This document shows positions 1 to 13,769 of a stretch of DNA of 64,000 bases, piece after piece. Each line of letters opens with the position of its first letter. The first letter of the stretch is position 1. A program made the position numbers and the translations under genes. Location of the stretch: assembly GCF_020866965.1 (NCBI RefSeq), contig NZ_JAJATX010000012.1, positions 42,098 through 106,097 of the forward strand. The letters run 5' to 3'. Under the pieces are notes generated by a model, which had not been told where the DNA came from, searched no databases, and saw nothing but the letters and a program-made list of their open reading frames with translations. The stretch comes from Microvirga roseola. GTDB lineage: Bacteria > Pseudomonadota > Alphaproteobacteria > Rhizobiales > Beijerinckiaceae.

Positions 1-2
1 CT

Positions 3-119
3 CTCGGCGCTTTCGTGCTCCTGCTCAGTGCGGGCTGGCGTCCGGTCCGCGCCGCTTTCCTGCGACTTCTTCCCGCCCATCTTGCACACAGGCTTCCGCA
101 CCCCATCCTTTCGTCATGA
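3..119 (+). CDS. C-terminal end of an unidentified hydrophobic protein (partial)
   Basis: A reading frame is open from base 3 to a TGA at 117-119. That stop overlaps the hslU ATG in an ATGA arrangement, as in translationally coupled genes. The 38 visible residues are rich in Leu, Ala and Arg, with a hydrophobic stretch near the left edge that could be the end of a membrane segment. No family can be recognised from so short a piece. In many alphaproteobacteria hslV lies a gene or so upstream of hslU, but this tail does not look like HslV. It could be a chance open frame in GC-rich DNA. Confidence 0.4.
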   Translation, partial: LGAFVLLLSAGWRPVRAAFLRLLPAHLAHRLPHPILSS

Positions 120-1423
120 CCACCTTTTCCCCCCGTGAAATCGTCTCCGAACTCGACCGCTACATCGTCGGCCAGAACGACGCCAAGCGCGCGGTCGCCA
201 TCGCGCTCCGCAATCGCTGGCGTCGGCAGCAGCTGGAAGGCCATCTCCGCGAGGAGGTCGCGCCTAAGAACATCCTGATGATCGGGCCCACCGGCTGCGG
301 CAAGACCGAGATCTCGCGCCGCCTGGCGAAGCTTGCGAATGCACCCTTCATGAAGGTGGAGGCGACGAAGTTTACGGAAGTGGGCTATGTGGGCCGCGAC
401 GTGGAGCAGATCGTGCGCGACCTCGTCGAGATCGGCATCGGCCTCGTGAAGGAGGAGCGACGCCGGCAGGTCCAGGCCAAGGCTCACATCGCTGCCGAGG
501 AGCGGGTGCTCGATGCGCTGGTCGGCTCCACCTCCAGCGCCGCAACCCGCGATTCCTTCCGCCGGAAGCTGCGCGCCAACGAACTCGACGACAAGGAAAT
601 CGAGATCGAGCTGCAGTCGAGTGGGCAGGGGATGCCCATGTTCGAGATCCCCGGCATGCCGGGCGCTTCCGTCGGCGCGATCAATCTCTCCGATATGTTC
701 GGCAAGGCCTTCGGCGGGCAGCGCAAGACGCGCCGCACCACCGTCCGCGAGGCCTACGAGCCGCTGGTGATGGAGGAGGCCGACAAGCTCCTCGACCAGG
801 ACGCCATCGTCCAGGAGGCCCTGCGCCAGGTGGAGAACAACGGCATCGTCTTCCTCGACGAGATCGACAAGATCTGCGCCCGCGAGGGCCGCTCCGGCGC
901 GGATGTTTCGCGTGAAGGCGTGCAGCGCGACCTTCTGCCGCTCATCGAGGGCACCACCGTCTCGACGAAATACGGGCCGGTGAAGACCGACCACATTCTC
1001 TTCATCGCTTCCGGCGCGTTCCACGTCTCCAAGCCCTCGGACCTGCTGCCCGAGCTGCAGGGCCGCCTGCCGATCCGCGTGGAGCTCTCGCCTCTGACGG
1101 TCGAGGATTTCAAGCGCATCCTGACCGAGACGGAGGCCAGCCTCATCAAGCAATCCGTCGCGCTGATGCGTACGGAGGGCGTGGAGCTGGCCTTCTCGGA
1201 CGATGCCATCGACGCCCTCGCGAAAGTCGCGGTGGAAGTGAACAATTCGGTAGAGAATATCGGTGCGCGGCGGCTTCAAACGGTGCTGGAGCGCGTTCTC
1301 GACGATATCTCCTTTACGGCTCCCGACCGCTCGGGCGAGACGGTGACCATCGACGCGGCTTATGTCCGCGGCGAGGTCGAGAGCCTGGCGAAGAACACGG
1401 ACCTGAGCCGGTTTATTCTTTAA
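116..1423 (+). CDS. hslU: ATP-dependent protease ATPase subunit HslU
   Basis: HslU (ClpY) is the AAA+ unfoldase that feeds substrates into the HslV peptidase in the cytoplasm. At 435 aa it matches the usual family length. Walker A (GPTGCGKT) is at residues 57-64, and Walker B (IVFLDEID) lies near residue 250. The sensor-2 region (GARRLQ) comes late, and the protein ends in LSRFIL, the type of tail that docks into HslV. The family-specific I-domain fills the region between about 110 and 240. The ATG overlaps the stop of the preceding partial frame. hslV is not in the window. A hairpin terminator follows about 35 bp after the stop. Confidence 0.97.
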   Translation: MTTFSPREIVSELDRYIVGQNDAKRAVAIALRNRWRRQQLEGHLREEVAPKNILMIGPTGCGKTEISRRLAKLANAPFMKVEATKFTEVGYVGRDVEQIVRDLVEIGIGLVKEERRRQVQAKAHIAAEERVLDALVGSTSSAATRDSFRRKLRANELDDKEIEIELQSSGQGMPMFEIPGMPGASVGAINLSDMFGKAFGGQRKTRRTTVREAYEPLVMEEADKLLDQDAIVQEALRQVENNGIVFLDEIDKICAREGRSGADVSREGVQRDLLPLIEGTTVSTKYGPVKTDHILFIASGAFHVSKPSDLLPELQGRLPIRVELSPLTVEDFKRILTETEASLIKQSVALMRTEGVELAFSDDAIDALAKVAVEVNNSVENIGARRLQTVLERVLDDISFTAPDRSGETVTIDAAYVRGEVESLAKNTDLSRFIL

Positions 1424-1458
1424 GAGCTCGGCTTAAGATTTCATCGACTGATCAGCTT

Positions 1459-1485
1459 GGCCGGATCGCATCCGGCCATTTTCTT
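1459..1485 (+). terminator. Rho-independent terminator of hslU
   Basis: A GC-rich inverted repeat, GGCCGGAT-cgc-ATCCGGCC (1459-1477), is followed by ATTTTCTTG. It lies about 35 bp after the hslU stop, in the right orientation to end that transcript. Confidence 0.75.
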
Positions 1486-1583
1486 GTTGCAGGAGGCGGA
1501 TTCCGTCGAGGCCCAAAGCTTAGCCAATTCTATGAATGACCTCTTGTTTTCAGAAAGCCGCAGTCCAAAAAATTCTCATCAGC

Positions 1584-1608
1584 GGAACGACCGCGGATTT
1601 TAGGCGTT
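1584..1608 (+). promoter_or_regulatory. Candidate EcfG (general stress response) promoter
   Basis: GGAAC at 1584-1588 and CGTT at 1605-1608 are separated by 16 bases. This matches the alphaproteobacterial EcfG sigma-factor promoter pattern (GGAAC, 16-17 base spacer, CGTT). It lies 27 bp before the ATG of the BA14K-type protein gene. Short motifs can arise by chance, but both halves and the spacing are exact. Confidence 0.6.
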
Positions 1609-1635
1609 CGCCTCCCAACAACGGAGGATTACCCC

Positions 1636-2112
1636 ATGCGTAAAACGCTGATGGCTGTCGCTGCGACAGTTGCTCTTGGAGCTTTCGGTTTCACCGCGCC
1701 CGCGTCGGCTGAGACGCAGGCTGCGCCGGTGAAGGAAATCATGAACGCGCTGAAGAACGGTGAGCTTCAGACCACCTACACCCAGTGGCGCGGCGGTCAC
1801 TATTACGACCATACGCGTCGCGGCTACCGTGACAGGCCGCGCTACGGAGAGCGCCGTTACTATGGTCCGCGTCGATACGGTTATAACCCGCGCGGCTATT
1901 ACCGCCGTGACCGCGGCGACGCCCTGGCGGCCGGCGCTCTGGGTCTTGCGACCGGCGCCATCATCGGCGGTGCCCTGGCCCAGTCCCAGGCTCAGGCGGC
2001 TACTCCCACCTATAACCGCAATCACGCCTACTGCGCCCAGCGCTACCGGTCTTATGACCCGGCTTCGGGCACCTATCTCGGCTATGACGGTCGCCGTCAC
2101 CCCTGCCCGTAA
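1636..2112 (+). CDS. BA14K-like secreted protein
   Basis: A 158-aa exported protein of the BA14K/lectin-like family, which is common in Rhizobiales and named after a Brucella immunoreactive antigen. It has an N-terminal signal peptide (residues 1 to about 25, ending ASA-E). A Tyr/Arg/Gly-rich low-complexity stretch follows at about 50-95. A glycine/alanine hydrophobic segment (about 103-120) resembles a glycine-zipper. The C-terminal family signature is YCAQRYRSYDPASGTYLGYD and ends in HPC. A strong ribosome site (CGGAGG) precedes the ATG. A candidate EcfG promoter lies upstream, suggesting stress induction, and a strong terminator follows. The molecular function of the family is not settled. 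Confidence 0.85.
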   Translation: MRKTLMAVAATVALGAFGFTAPASAETQAAPVKEIMNALKNGELQTTYTQWRGGHYYDHTRRGYRDRPRYGERRYYGPRRYGYNPRGYYRRDRGDALAAGALGLATGAIIGGALAQSQAQAATPTYNRNHAYCAQRYRSYDPASGTYLGYDGRRHPCP

Positions 2113-2134
2113 GCAGGTGTAGGCAGAAACGAAG

Positions 2135-2162
2135 AGCGGGCCCTTTCGGGCCCGCTTTTTTT
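2135..2162 (+). terminator. Rho-independent terminator after the BA14K gene
   Basis: A perfect 9-bp stem (AGCGGGCCC / GGGCCCGCT) with a TTTC loop is followed by a run of T up to 2162. It ends plus-strand transcription before the convergent RidA-family gene. Confidence 0.9.
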
Positions 2163-2177
2163 GTTGGAGAAGCCTGC

Positions 2178-2528
2178 TTACTTCGCCGCGATGACGGCGA
2201 TCTCGACCTTGTACTGGGGTGCGGCGAGCTTGGCCTCCACGGTCGCGCGGGCAGGGGTGTTGCCCGGAGAGACCCAGGAATCCCACACGGCGTTCATCTC
2301 CTGGAAGGTCGCCATGTCGGTGATCCAGATATTGGCCATGAGGATCTTCGACTTGTCGGTGCCGGCTTCCGAGAGCAGGCTGTCGATGATGGAAAGGATT
2401 TCCTTCGTCTGCTCGGCGACGCTCTGCCCGGCCGTCTGGTTGGCCACCTGGCCTGCGAGATAGACCGTGTTGCCGTGAACGACGGCGCCGCTCATGCGGG
2501 GGCCTGGCTTGATGCGCTGAATCGTCAT
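2178..2528 (-). CDS. RidA family protein
   Basis: A 116-aa protein of the RidA/YjgF/UK114 family, small trimeric cytoplasmic enzymes that in the RidA branch hydrolyse reactive enamine/imine intermediates. The conserved C-terminal stretch PARATVEAKL holds the arginine that binds the carboxylate of the substrate in RidA itself. The N-terminal half carries the VYLAGQVA motif, and the length is typical. Because the ATVEA region is followed by LAAPQYKVEI rather than the exact RidA signature, it may belong to another Rid subfamily with a different substrate. The ATG is preceded by AAGGAC. It shares the minus strand with the downstream-facing PPOX gene but is separated from it by 64 bp. Confidence 0.88.
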   Translation of the reverse strand: MTIQRIKPGPRMSGAVVHGNTVYLAGQVANQTAGQSVAEQTKEILSIIDSLLSEAGTDKSKILMANIWITDMATFQEMNAVWDSWVSPGNTPARATVEAKLAAPQYKVEIAVIAAK

Positions 2529-2592
2529 GATCTGTCCTTGTCTGAGGAGATGAGACCCGCTTTTTCGAAGGCCGGGAGCTTTAGGTCAAGGC

Positions 2593-3207
2593 TCAATAAA
2601 GCGTCGTGCGCTGGCGCTCCGGCAGGCCCTTGTCGTAGGCCTCGCCGCCCATCCTGCTGTCGGTCAGGGTTGCCAGGATCTGTCCTGCGCTCGGCAGGCT
2701 CTCGCGGGGCACGTGCTTTTCCGGGTTCCACAAATCGGAGCGCACGATGGCCCGGGCGCACTGGAAATAGACCGCATCGACCGAAATCACGAGAACGCTT
2801 TTCGGCGGCTTGCCCTCCACCGCGAAGCTCTCGAGGAGGCCAGGCTCGACCGAGATCGCGGCGCGGCCGTTCACCCGGAGCGTCTCGCCGATGCCGGGAA
2901 TGAGGAAGAGCAGGGCGATGTGAGGATCGCGCACGATGTTGCGAAGCGAATCGAGCCGGTTGTTGCCGCGCCGGTCCGCCATCAGAAGGGTTTTCTCGTC
3001 CTGCACCCGCACGAAGCCCGGCCCGTCGCCCCGCGGCGAGCAGTCCAGCCCCTCCGGTCCCCGCGTCGCCAGCGCCGCGAAGGGCGAGGCTTCGATGAGC
3101 GCCCGGTATTCCGGCACGACCCGGTCGGCCTCCTTCAGAAGCGAGGCTTCGTTGGCCTCGCCGTAGAGGGACTCGAGCTGATCCAGACGCGTGATCGTAT
3201 CGGACAT
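2593..3207 (-). CDS. Pyridoxamine 5'-phosphate oxidase family FMN-binding protein
   Basis: A 204-aa protein with the PPOX split-barrel flavin-binding fold, resembling the MSMEG_1061-type group. Recognisable parts are PFAALATRGPEGLDCSPRGD (first strands), the central DRRGNNRLDSLRNIV segment and HIALLFLIPG. The substrate is unknown, and it is not the canonical PdxH. The frame is open further upstream, but the ATG at 3207 is chosen because GGGAG lies just ahead of it and the extension would run through the pnp terminator. The gene is followed on the minus strand by the RidA-family gene, so the pair may be co-transcribed. Confidence 0.85.
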   Translation of the reverse strand: MSDTITRLDQLESLYGEANEASLLKEADRVVPEYRALIEASPFAALATRGPEGLDCSPRGDGPGFVRVQDEKTLLMADRRGNNRLDSLRNIVRDPHIALLFLIPGIGETLRVNGRAAISVEPGLLESFAVEGKPPKSVLVISVDAVYFQCARAIVRSDLWNPEKHVPRESLPSAGQILATLTDSRMGGEAYDKGLPERQRTTLY

Positions 3208-3218
3208 GGGATCTCCCA

Positions 3219-3252
3219 AAGAAAAGCCCCCGCATCCTGCGATGCGGGGGCT
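3219..3252 (-). terminator. Rho-independent terminator of pnp
   Basis: On the minus strand, AGCCCCCGCATC and GATGCGGGGGCT form a 12-bp stem (3225-3252) followed by TTTTC. It is 26 bp after the pnp stop. Confidence 0.9.
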
Positions 3253-3277
3253 CGGGTAATCAAGAAAATCAGCGATT

Positions 3278-5455
<2,178 letters not shown>

Positions 5456-5699
5456 GTTTCGTCTTTCATGACAGCAGGAGCGGGGGCCCGATGCCATGAG
5501 CAAGACGGCAAGAGGCTCGTCCGGCGGGTCGTCCCGCCTGTCCAAGCCCCTTGCGATCCTGCCATGGTCATCGCGTCATCCGTCTCCTCAGAGGGACGCC
5601 GGGATCTTTTCGTCCTCACCGGCGCCGGAGCGAACCGGTCGGATGTATCTCACCCGATCCGTTCCTGGATTCCGGAGATGACCCTCACGGCCATATCCG

Positions 5700-5731
5700 G
5701 GAAAAACCGTCCGGAGCCGGGCTCCGGACGG
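5700..5731 (-). terminator. Hairpin with U-tract between rpsO and pnp
   Basis: On the minus strand, CCGTCCGGAGCC pairs with GGCTCCGGACGG (5707-5731) and is followed by TTTTTCC. It sits 16 bp after the rpsO stop. It may end the rpsO transcript or act as the processing/attenuation hairpin known between rpsO and pnp in other bacteria. Confidence 0.85.
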
Positions 5732-5746
5732 AAGTCTTGCAAAAGC

Positions 5747-6016
5747 TTAGCGGCGGATGCCGAGCTTCTCGATCAGCGTCCGGTAGCGGCCCTCGTCCTT
5801 CTTCTTCAGGTAGTCGAGGAGCGAACGGCGCGACGACACGAGCTTCAGGAGACCGCGACGGGAGTGGTTGTCCTTCGCGTGGGTCTTGAAGTGACCGGTC
5901 AGATTGTTGATCCGCTCGGTGAGAATGGCGACCTGCACCTCCGGGGAGCCGGTGTCGCCAGCCTTCTGGGAGAATTCCTTCACGAGCGCGTTCTTGCGCT
6001 CAGCCGTAATCGACAT
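5747..6016 (-). CDS. rpsO: 30S ribosomal protein S15
   Basis: An 89-aa ribosomal protein that binds the central domain of 16S rRNA and forms inter-subunit bridges. It has the standard length and the family sequence ([35 protein letters not shown]). The ATG at 6016 is preceded by AAAGGA. It is followed on the same strand by pnp, as in most proteobacteria, with a strong hairpin between the genes. Confidence 0.98.
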   Translation of the reverse strand: MSITAERKNALVKEFSQKAGDTGSPEVQVAILTERINNLTGHFKTHAKDNHSRRGLLKLVSSRRSLLDYLKKKDEGRYRTLIEKLGIRR

Positions 6017-6250
6017 CGCATGTCCTTTCGGGTTTGCTTTTCGAAAAAGACCCCCGCCTTACGGCTTGAGGTCGGTTCGTCCGGGAAAGGCCGGGCCGGG
6101 ATGTCGTCCAGCGCGGTCGGTCACCGTGACGGTCCTCTCAGGGATCAGTCCCAGGAGGCGGGTGCACCATACACGAAATGTGGATAAGTGCCAAAAGAAT
6201 CGTTTTTGCCAAGCCTTCCAATGGGATGCGCCGGTTTGGCCTGGGCCGTT

Positions 6251-6275
6251 GGAACAAGTCCCGACAGCCGCTGTT
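6251..6275 (+). promoter_or_regulatory. Candidate EcfG promoter for the DUF892 gene
   Basis: GGAAC (6251-6255), a 16-base spacer and TGTT (6272-6275) form a one-mismatch fit to the EcfG pattern. It lies 36 bp before the start of a ferritin-like DUF892 gene, a family often under general stress control in Rhizobiales. Confidence 0.5.
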
Positions 6276-6311
6276 GGTGGTATAGAGACCCCAATATAGG
6301 AAGCTTGAACC

Positions 6312-6848
6312 ATGGTTGCCACCACAGCCGATCTGGCGTCCTCTGAAACCGTCCGGACCATCTTCATCACCGGCCTTCAGAACGCCCATGCCCTTGAGAA
6401 GGAAGCGATCCAGCTCATGCAGCGCCAGGTCGAGCGCTTTGAGCACTACCCGGAAATGTCGAGCCTTCTGCAGATGCACATCCGGGAGACCGAGGGGCAG
6501 ATCCGCCGTCTCGACGAGATCCTGCATAATTTCGGCGAGGATCGCTCGCTGCTGAAGGACACCGCCACCCAGTTCATGGCCAATATGGCGGCGGCCGGCC
6601 ACATGCCCATGGCCGACGAGGTTCTCAAGAACACCTTCGCCAACCACGCCTTCGAGAACTACGAGATCGCGTCCTACGTGTCGCTCATCGCCATGGCCGA
6701 GGCCGCCGGCCACCAGAAGTTCGTTCCGGCCCTCCAGGACACCCTGAGGGAGGAACAGAAGATGGCCCAGGCGGTCCACGACCAGATCGAGCCGATCACC
6801 CGCAAGTACCTGATGCGCGAGGCTCAGGGGCTGAAATCGGACCGCTAA
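6312..6848 (+). CDS. Ferritin-like DUF892 (YciE/YciF-type) protein
   Basis: A 178-aa four-helix protein of the DUF892 family, ferritin-like stress proteins related to E. coli YciF. Its helices carry Glu and His at the spacing of a di-iron centre, for example NAHALEKEAI near 25, HIRETEGQIRRLDEIL near 55, and NYEIASYVSLIAMAEAAG in the third helix. Whether it binds iron or has peroxidase-like activity cannot be read from sequence. The ATG has AGGAAGC upstream. A candidate EcfG promoter at 6251-6275 fits stress induction. The gene is monocistronic, and its stop abuts copy A of an interspersed repeat. Confidence 0.85.
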   Translation: MVATTADLASSETVRTIFITGLQNAHALEKEAIQLMQRQVERFEHYPEMSSLLQMHIRETEGQIRRLDEILHNFGEDRSLLKDTATQFMANMAAAGHMPMADEVLKNTFANHAFENYEIASYVSLIAMAEAAGHQKFVPALQDTLREEQKMAQAVHDQIEPITRKYLMREAQGLKSDR

Positions 6849-6984
6849 AGCATTGGACCCAAAAGTGGACTTGCACTTTTGGGATCCCATCCGATGCTTT
6901 CTCTTATGATGAGAGCATCGTTGATGTGGGAAAAACCGGATCCACTTTTCGCTGACGCGGACCTCAGTTCCCCACGATGCTCTA
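6849..6984 (+). repeat. Interspersed intergenic repeat, copy A
   Basis: About 136 bp that aligns along its length with the reverse complement of 27321-27429. Shared blocks include the start AGCAT-GGACCC, GGATCCCATC, GATGCTTTCTCT, GAGAGCATCGT and CGGATCCACTTTT, ending CACGATGCTCTA. Each copy contains complementary segments able to form stem-loops. Copy A has about 25 extra bases in its right half. It lies between the DUF892 gene and truB. Confidence 0.8.
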
Positions 6985-7008
6985 GGACCAATCCCTACCG
7001 CTGACGCC

Positions 7009-7031
7009 ATGGCCGGGCTTGTCCCGGCCAT
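7009..7031. repeat. REP-like palindrome
   Basis: A perfect 9-bp inverted repeat, ATGGCCGGG-cttgt-CCCGGCCAT. A second palindrome with the same CCGGG/ACAAG/CCCGG core is at 8546-8566. Such dispersed extragenic palindromes are common in Rhizobiales genomes. This one lies between the DUF892 gene and the truB stop and could also act as a transcript 3' end for truB. Confidence 0.65.
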
Positions 7032-7094
7032 CTTTCTGTGGGGAATGGGCCGCTCGTCCGACCGGGACCTCCCGCAGAGGATGGAGACGACTTC

Positions 7095-8015
7095 TCAGGC
7101 TCCCAGATTGAAGACCCGGTGCGGCACCAGTTCGCCGCGCTCCACGTCGCCCACGGCGACGAGAACGCCGTTGCAGGTGGCATAGACCTTGCCCGAGAGC
7201 GGGGATTCGCGGCCGCGCAGGATGATCGACTGGCCGCGCATGAGGCGGCCGGCCATGTCCCGACTCACTGCAACGGAGGGGATCTCGCTCAGGGCCGCCT
7301 CCACCGGACGAAGCGCCGCCGGATCGGTTGCGAGATCGTCCACGGTGACCGCATCGTGCTCCGTGAAAGGCCCGACCCGCGTGCGCCGGAGCGCCGCGAT
7401 GTGGCCGAGGCAGCCGAGCGTCCGGCCGAGGTCGCGGGCAATCGCGCGCACGTAAGTGCCCTTGCCGCAATCGGCCTCGATCACCGAACGGTTGCCCTCG
7501 TGATGCACCAGGGCCAGGCGGTCGATTTCGACGGTGCGCGGCTGCAGCTCCACCACCTCACCATCGCGGGCGAGATCATAGGCGCGCTCCCCTTGGATCT
7601 TGATGGCGGAAAAGCGCGGCGGCACCTGCTGGACCTGGCCGGTGAATCGGGGCAGGAGCACCTCGATCTCGGCCGCCTCGGGCGCCCTGTCGGTCCGCTC
7701 GACGATTTCGCCCTCGGAATCGTCCGTGCTCGTCTCGGCGCCCCAGGCGACGGTGAAAACGTAGGATTTGCGCCCGTCCATGACGAATGGCACGGTCTTG
7801 GTGGCCTCGCCCAGCGCGATCGGCAGGATGCCGGAGGCCAGCGGGTCGAGAGTGCCCGCATGGCCCGCCTTCTTGGCGGAGAGGCCCCGCTTCACCACGG
7901 CCACCGCATGGGTCGAGGTCATGCCGACGCCCTTGTCGAGGATGATCCATCCATTGACGTCGCGCTTCTTTGGCCGGTCGCCCTGCGGACGACGTTGAGG
8001 ACGTTCTTCGGTCAT
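7095..8015 (-). CDS. truB: tRNA pseudouridine(55) synthase TruB
   Basis: TruB converts U55 to pseudouridine in the T-loop of tRNAs. The 306-aa length is normal. The catalytic aspartate is in AGHAGTLDPLASG near residue 57, and the family segments GWIILDKGVGMTST, GKGTYVRAIARDLG and a short C-terminal PUA-like region are present. It is the last gene of the minus-strand rimP-nusA-ylxR-infB-rbfA-truB operon. It starts 5 bp after the rbfA stop. Confidence 0.97.
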   Translation of the reverse strand: MTEERPQRRPQGDRPKKRDVNGWIILDKGVGMTSTHAVAVVKRGLSAKKAGHAGTLDPLASGILPIALGEATKTVPFVMDGRKSYVFTVAWGAETSTDDSEGEIVERTDRAPEAAEIEVLLPRFTGQVQQVPPRFSAIKIQGERAYDLARDGEVVELQPRTVEIDRLALVHHEGNRSVIEADCGKGTYVRAIARDLGRTLGCLGHIAALRRTRVGPFTEHDAVTVDDLATDPAALRPVEAALSEIPSVAVSRDMAGRLMRGQSIILRGRESPLSGKVYATCNGVLVAVGDVERGELVPHRVFNLGA

Positions 8016-8020
8016 GGCTT

Positions 8021-8452
8021 CTACTCGTCGCTGTCGTCGGATGCGTCGTCTGCAGGCTTCGCCGTATCGCGGACCACCTTCTCCGAGCGCAGCAGCGCAT
8101 CGATACGGGCCGCCTCGTCGAAGCTCTCGTCGCGGCGGAAGCGGAGCTCGGGCGCGAATTTCAGGTTCACCCGGCGGGCGACCTCCTGGCGGAGGACCTT
8201 CTTGTTCTTATCGAGGGCCTTGAGCACAGCGTCTATGTCCTTGCCGCCGAGAGGCATGACGTAGGCGGTCGCGAGCTTCAGGTCCGGCGACATGCGCACC
8301 TCCGGGATGGTGATGACATGGCGTGCCAGCATGTCATCCTGGAGATCGCCGCGGGAGAGGACCTCGGCGAGCGCGTGGCGCACGAGCTCGGCGACGCGCT
8401 GCTGGCGCTGGGAAGGTCCGGTGGTCTGTTCGAAACGTTTGGCCATCATCAT
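8021..8452 (-). CDS. rbfA: 30S ribosome-binding factor RbfA
   Basis: RbfA is a KH-fold assembly factor that binds the 30S subunit during 16S rRNA 5'-end maturation and cold adaptation. The 143-aa protein has the family segments [34 protein letters not shown] and [19 protein letters not shown]. Three consecutive ATG codons are possible starts (8444-8452). CGGAGA lies directly against the first, so the second or third ATG is better spaced. It follows infB by about 150 bp and lies 5 bp before truB. Confidence 0.96.
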   Translation of the reverse strand: MMMAKRFEQTTGPSQRQQRVAELVRHALAEVLSRGDLQDDMLARHVITIPEVRMSPDLKLATAYVMPLGGKDIDAVLKALDKNKKVLRQEVARRVNLKFAPELRFRRDESFDEAARIDALLRSEKVVRDTAKPADDASDDSDE

Positions 8453-8545
8453 TCTCCGGGGTTGGACCGGACATTGCTGGAAATCTCGACCGGATTTCTC
8501 CCGGCCGTCGCGGTGGAAGAGAAATGGAAGCCCGCCAAAGCGAGA

Positions 8546-8566
8546 TCACCGGGACAAGCCCGGTGA
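8546..8566. repeat. REP-like palindrome between infB and rbfA
   Basis: A perfect 8-bp inverted repeat, TCACCGGG-acaag-CCCGGTGA. The CCGGG core and ACAAG loop match, in reverse complement, the palindrome at 7009-7031. It sits inside the translation operon, 40 bp after the infB stop, so it could affect the infB-rbfA mRNA junction. Confidence 0.6.
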
Positions 8567-8606
8567 TGACGCATTGTTCAGGTTCTGAAAGAGCGAAGGC
8601 AGGAGC

Positions 8607-11434
<2,828 letters not shown>

Positions 11435-11438
<4 letters not shown>

Positions 11439-12106
11439 TCCGCCTCAATTCCTGCGGGTTTCAAAATCGTGGATTCGCCGGTCCCGTCACCGAGCCCAGC
11501 TTGTACGGCTCCGGAACCGCAAAAGGAGCGGTAACGGTGCCAGCGGTTCAGAAAGCCGTCGCTCCCAGCGCCCGCGACGAGGGCAGCATGTATCACATGT
11601 GACCGGCCTAATGCCAAATCCAATTCGTCATTCGACAGTTCTTGGATGACCGGAAAGCCTGATATTGTGTCGCCGAGGCGTTTTCGCAACTGGTTCGCGA
11701 GCTTCCTACGCCCATCTTCGGCCGCTTCTGTGGCATGAATAAGGGCAACGACAGGCTTATCGGCGATGGCCGCCTCGACCTTGTGGAAGCCGGTAATCAC
11801 CGCGCCCGCCTTGTTGGCGAGGGAAAGCCCCTGGCGCAGGTCGTCCCGCAGCATGCGCTCGATATCCTGAGGCAGCGACACGGGAGCCCTGGCCTCGGTC
11901 TTGAAGGCGCGGGAGAAGAGGCGGCGTTTCACCGCCTCTTCGATCATAGTCCGGCGGGCCGTGATCCAGACGCCGCGGCCCGGCAGCTTGTGCTTCAGAT
12001 CGGGCACGACCTGATGGTCGGGTCCCAGGACAAAGCGGATCAGCTCCGCCGGGGCTTTTGCCTCGCGGGTGACGATGCAGGTGCGCTCCGGTTCATGCCG
12101 CGGCAC
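11435..12106 (-). CDS. YlxR family RNA-binding protein with L7Ae-like C-terminal domain
   Basis: A 223-aa protein joining two domains. The N-terminal YlxR (DUF448) domain contains [18 protein letters not shown] and [10 protein letters not shown]. From about residue 100 there is a segment resembling the L7Ae/YlxQ fold ([37 protein letters not shown]). In Firmicutes these are separate genes (ylxR, ylxQ) in the same nusA-infB operon, and the fusion is usual in alphaproteobacteria. The start is a GTG with GAGG 9 bases upstream. The stop overlaps the infB ATG. A role in RNA binding within the translation operon is inferred from position. Confidence 0.9.
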
Positions 12107-12137
12107 GGGTGCTGACCTCGCTTTGCCATAGCCGGCG

Positions 12138-13757
12138 TTAAGACGGCTGAGCCTCGGTCTCGGCCTCTTCGGCCGATCCCTCGGTCTCCACGGTCTCTTC
12201 CGGCTGCTCGATCCAGCCCGCCTTCACGCGGGCGGCCATGATCATGTTCTCCGCATCGGCGCGAGACACGTCGAAACCGTCGAGCGCACCCTTGTAGCGG
12301 GTCGCCTCCGGGCCGCGACCTTCGGTCCAGCCGGCGAGGTCGTCGGTGGCGCAGCCGGCCAGATCCTCGACTGTCTTGATGTCGTTCTCGCCAAAAGCGA
12401 CCAGCATGGCGGTGGTGACGCCGTCGATCTCCTTCAGCTCGTCCGCGACGCCGAGTTCCTGGCGGCGGGCCTCGTTCTCGGCCTCGATACGGGCGAGGTA
12501 CTCCTGTGCGCGGCTCTGGATCTCGGCCGCGGTGTCCTCGTCGAAGCCCTCGATGGAGGCGACTTCGGACGGATCCACATAGGCGATTTCCTCGACCGAG
12601 CGGAAGCCTTCGGAGGCGAGCAGCTGGCCCACGACCTCGTCCACGTCGAGCGCATTCATGAAGAGATCGGTGCGCTCTGCGAATTCCTTCTGGCGGCGCT
12701 CCGATTCCTCGGCCTCGGTGAGGATGTCGATGTCCCAGCCGGTGAGCTGAGAGGCAAGGCGCACGTTCTGGCCGCGGCGGCCGATGGCCAGCGAGAGCTG
12801 GTCGTCGGGGACGACGACCTCGATGCGATCGGCCTCCTCGTCGAGCACCACCTTGACCACTTCGGCCGGCTGGAGCGCGTTGACGATGAAGGTCGCCTGA
12901 TCGGGGGACCAGGGAATGATGTCGATCTTCTCGCCCTGGAGTTCGCCCACCACCGCCTGGACGCGGGAGCCGCGCATGCCGACGCAGGCGCCGACCGGAT
13001 CGATGGAGGAATCGCGCGAGGTCACGGCGATCTTGGCGCGGGAGCCCGGATCGCGGGCAACCGCCTGCACCGAGACAATGCCGTCATAGATCTCCGGCAC
13101 TTCCTGGGCGAAGAGCTTGGCCATGAACTGCGGATGGGTGCGCGAAAGGAAGATCTGCGGGCCCCGCGCCTCGCGGCGGACGTCGAAGAGATAGGCGCGG
13201 ATGCGATCGCCCGGGCGGAAGGTCTCGCGGGGGATCAGCTCGTCGCGGCGGATGATCGCCTCGCCGCGGCCGAGATCCACGATCACGTTGCCATACTCGA
13301 CGCGCTTCACGGCGCCGTTCACGACCTCGCCGATGCGGTCCTTGTATTCCTGGTACTGGCGGTCGCGCTCGGCGTCGCGCACCTTCTGCACGATGACCTG
13401 CTTGGCCGACTGGGCCGCGATACGGCCGAAATCGAAGGGAGGCAGCGTTTCGGCGATGGAGTCGCCCACCTGGGCCGCCGGATTGTGCCGGCTGCGGGCT
13501 TCGGAGAGGGTGATCTCGCGGGAATCGTTCTCCATGGCGCCGTCCTCGACCACGAGGAGGTGGCGCGACAGGCGCAGCTCACCGGTCTTCGGGTTGATGT
13601 CCGCGTGGATGTCGGTTTCCGCGCCATAGCGGGACCGCGCCGCCTTCGCGATGGCGTCGGCCATGGCGTCCAGCACGATCTGCTTGTCGATCACCTTCTC
13701 ACGCGCGACCGCATCGGCGATCTGCAAGAGTTCAAGCCTGTTGGCGCTCACAGCCAT
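12138..13757 (-). CDS. nusA: Transcription termination/antitermination protein NusA
   Basis: NusA binds RNA polymerase and nascent RNA to control pausing, termination and antitermination. The 539-aa product has an N-terminal RNAP-binding domain. An S1 domain follows ([18 protein letters not shown], near 135-200), then two KH domains ([34 protein letters not shown]). Two helix-hairpin-helix repeats and an acidic tail form the C-terminus. The ATG at 13757 is preferred to a GTG nine bases upstream, because AAGGAG lies 8 bases before it and overlaps the rimP stop region. It is the second gene of the operon. Confidence 0.96.
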   Translation of the reverse strand: MAVSANRLELLQIADAVAREKVIDKQIVLDAMADAIAKAARSRYGAETDIHADINPKTGELRLSRHLLVVEDGAMENDSREITLSEARSRHNPAAQVGDSIAETLPPFDFGRIAAQSAKQVIVQKVRDAERDRQYQEYKDRIGEVVNGAVKRVEYGNVIVDLGRGEAIIRRDELIPRETFRPGDRIRAYLFDVRREARGPQIFLSRTHPQFMAKLFAQEVPEIYDGIVSVQAVARDPGSRAKIAVTSRDSSIDPVGACVGMRGSRVQAVVGELQGEKIDIIPWSPDQATFIVNALQPAEVVKVVLDEEADRIEVVVPDDQLSLAIGRRGQNVRLASQLTGWDIDILTEAEESERRQKEFAERTDLFMNALDVDEVVGQLLASEGFRSVEEIAYVDPSEVASIEGFDEDTAAEIQSRAQEYLARIEAENEARRQELGVADELKEIDGVTTAMLVAFGENDIKTVEDLAGCATDDLAGWTEGRGPEATRYKGALDGFDVSRADAENMIMAARVKAGWIEQPEETVETEGSAEEAETEAQPS

Positions 13758-13769
13758 CGAGGTCACTCC

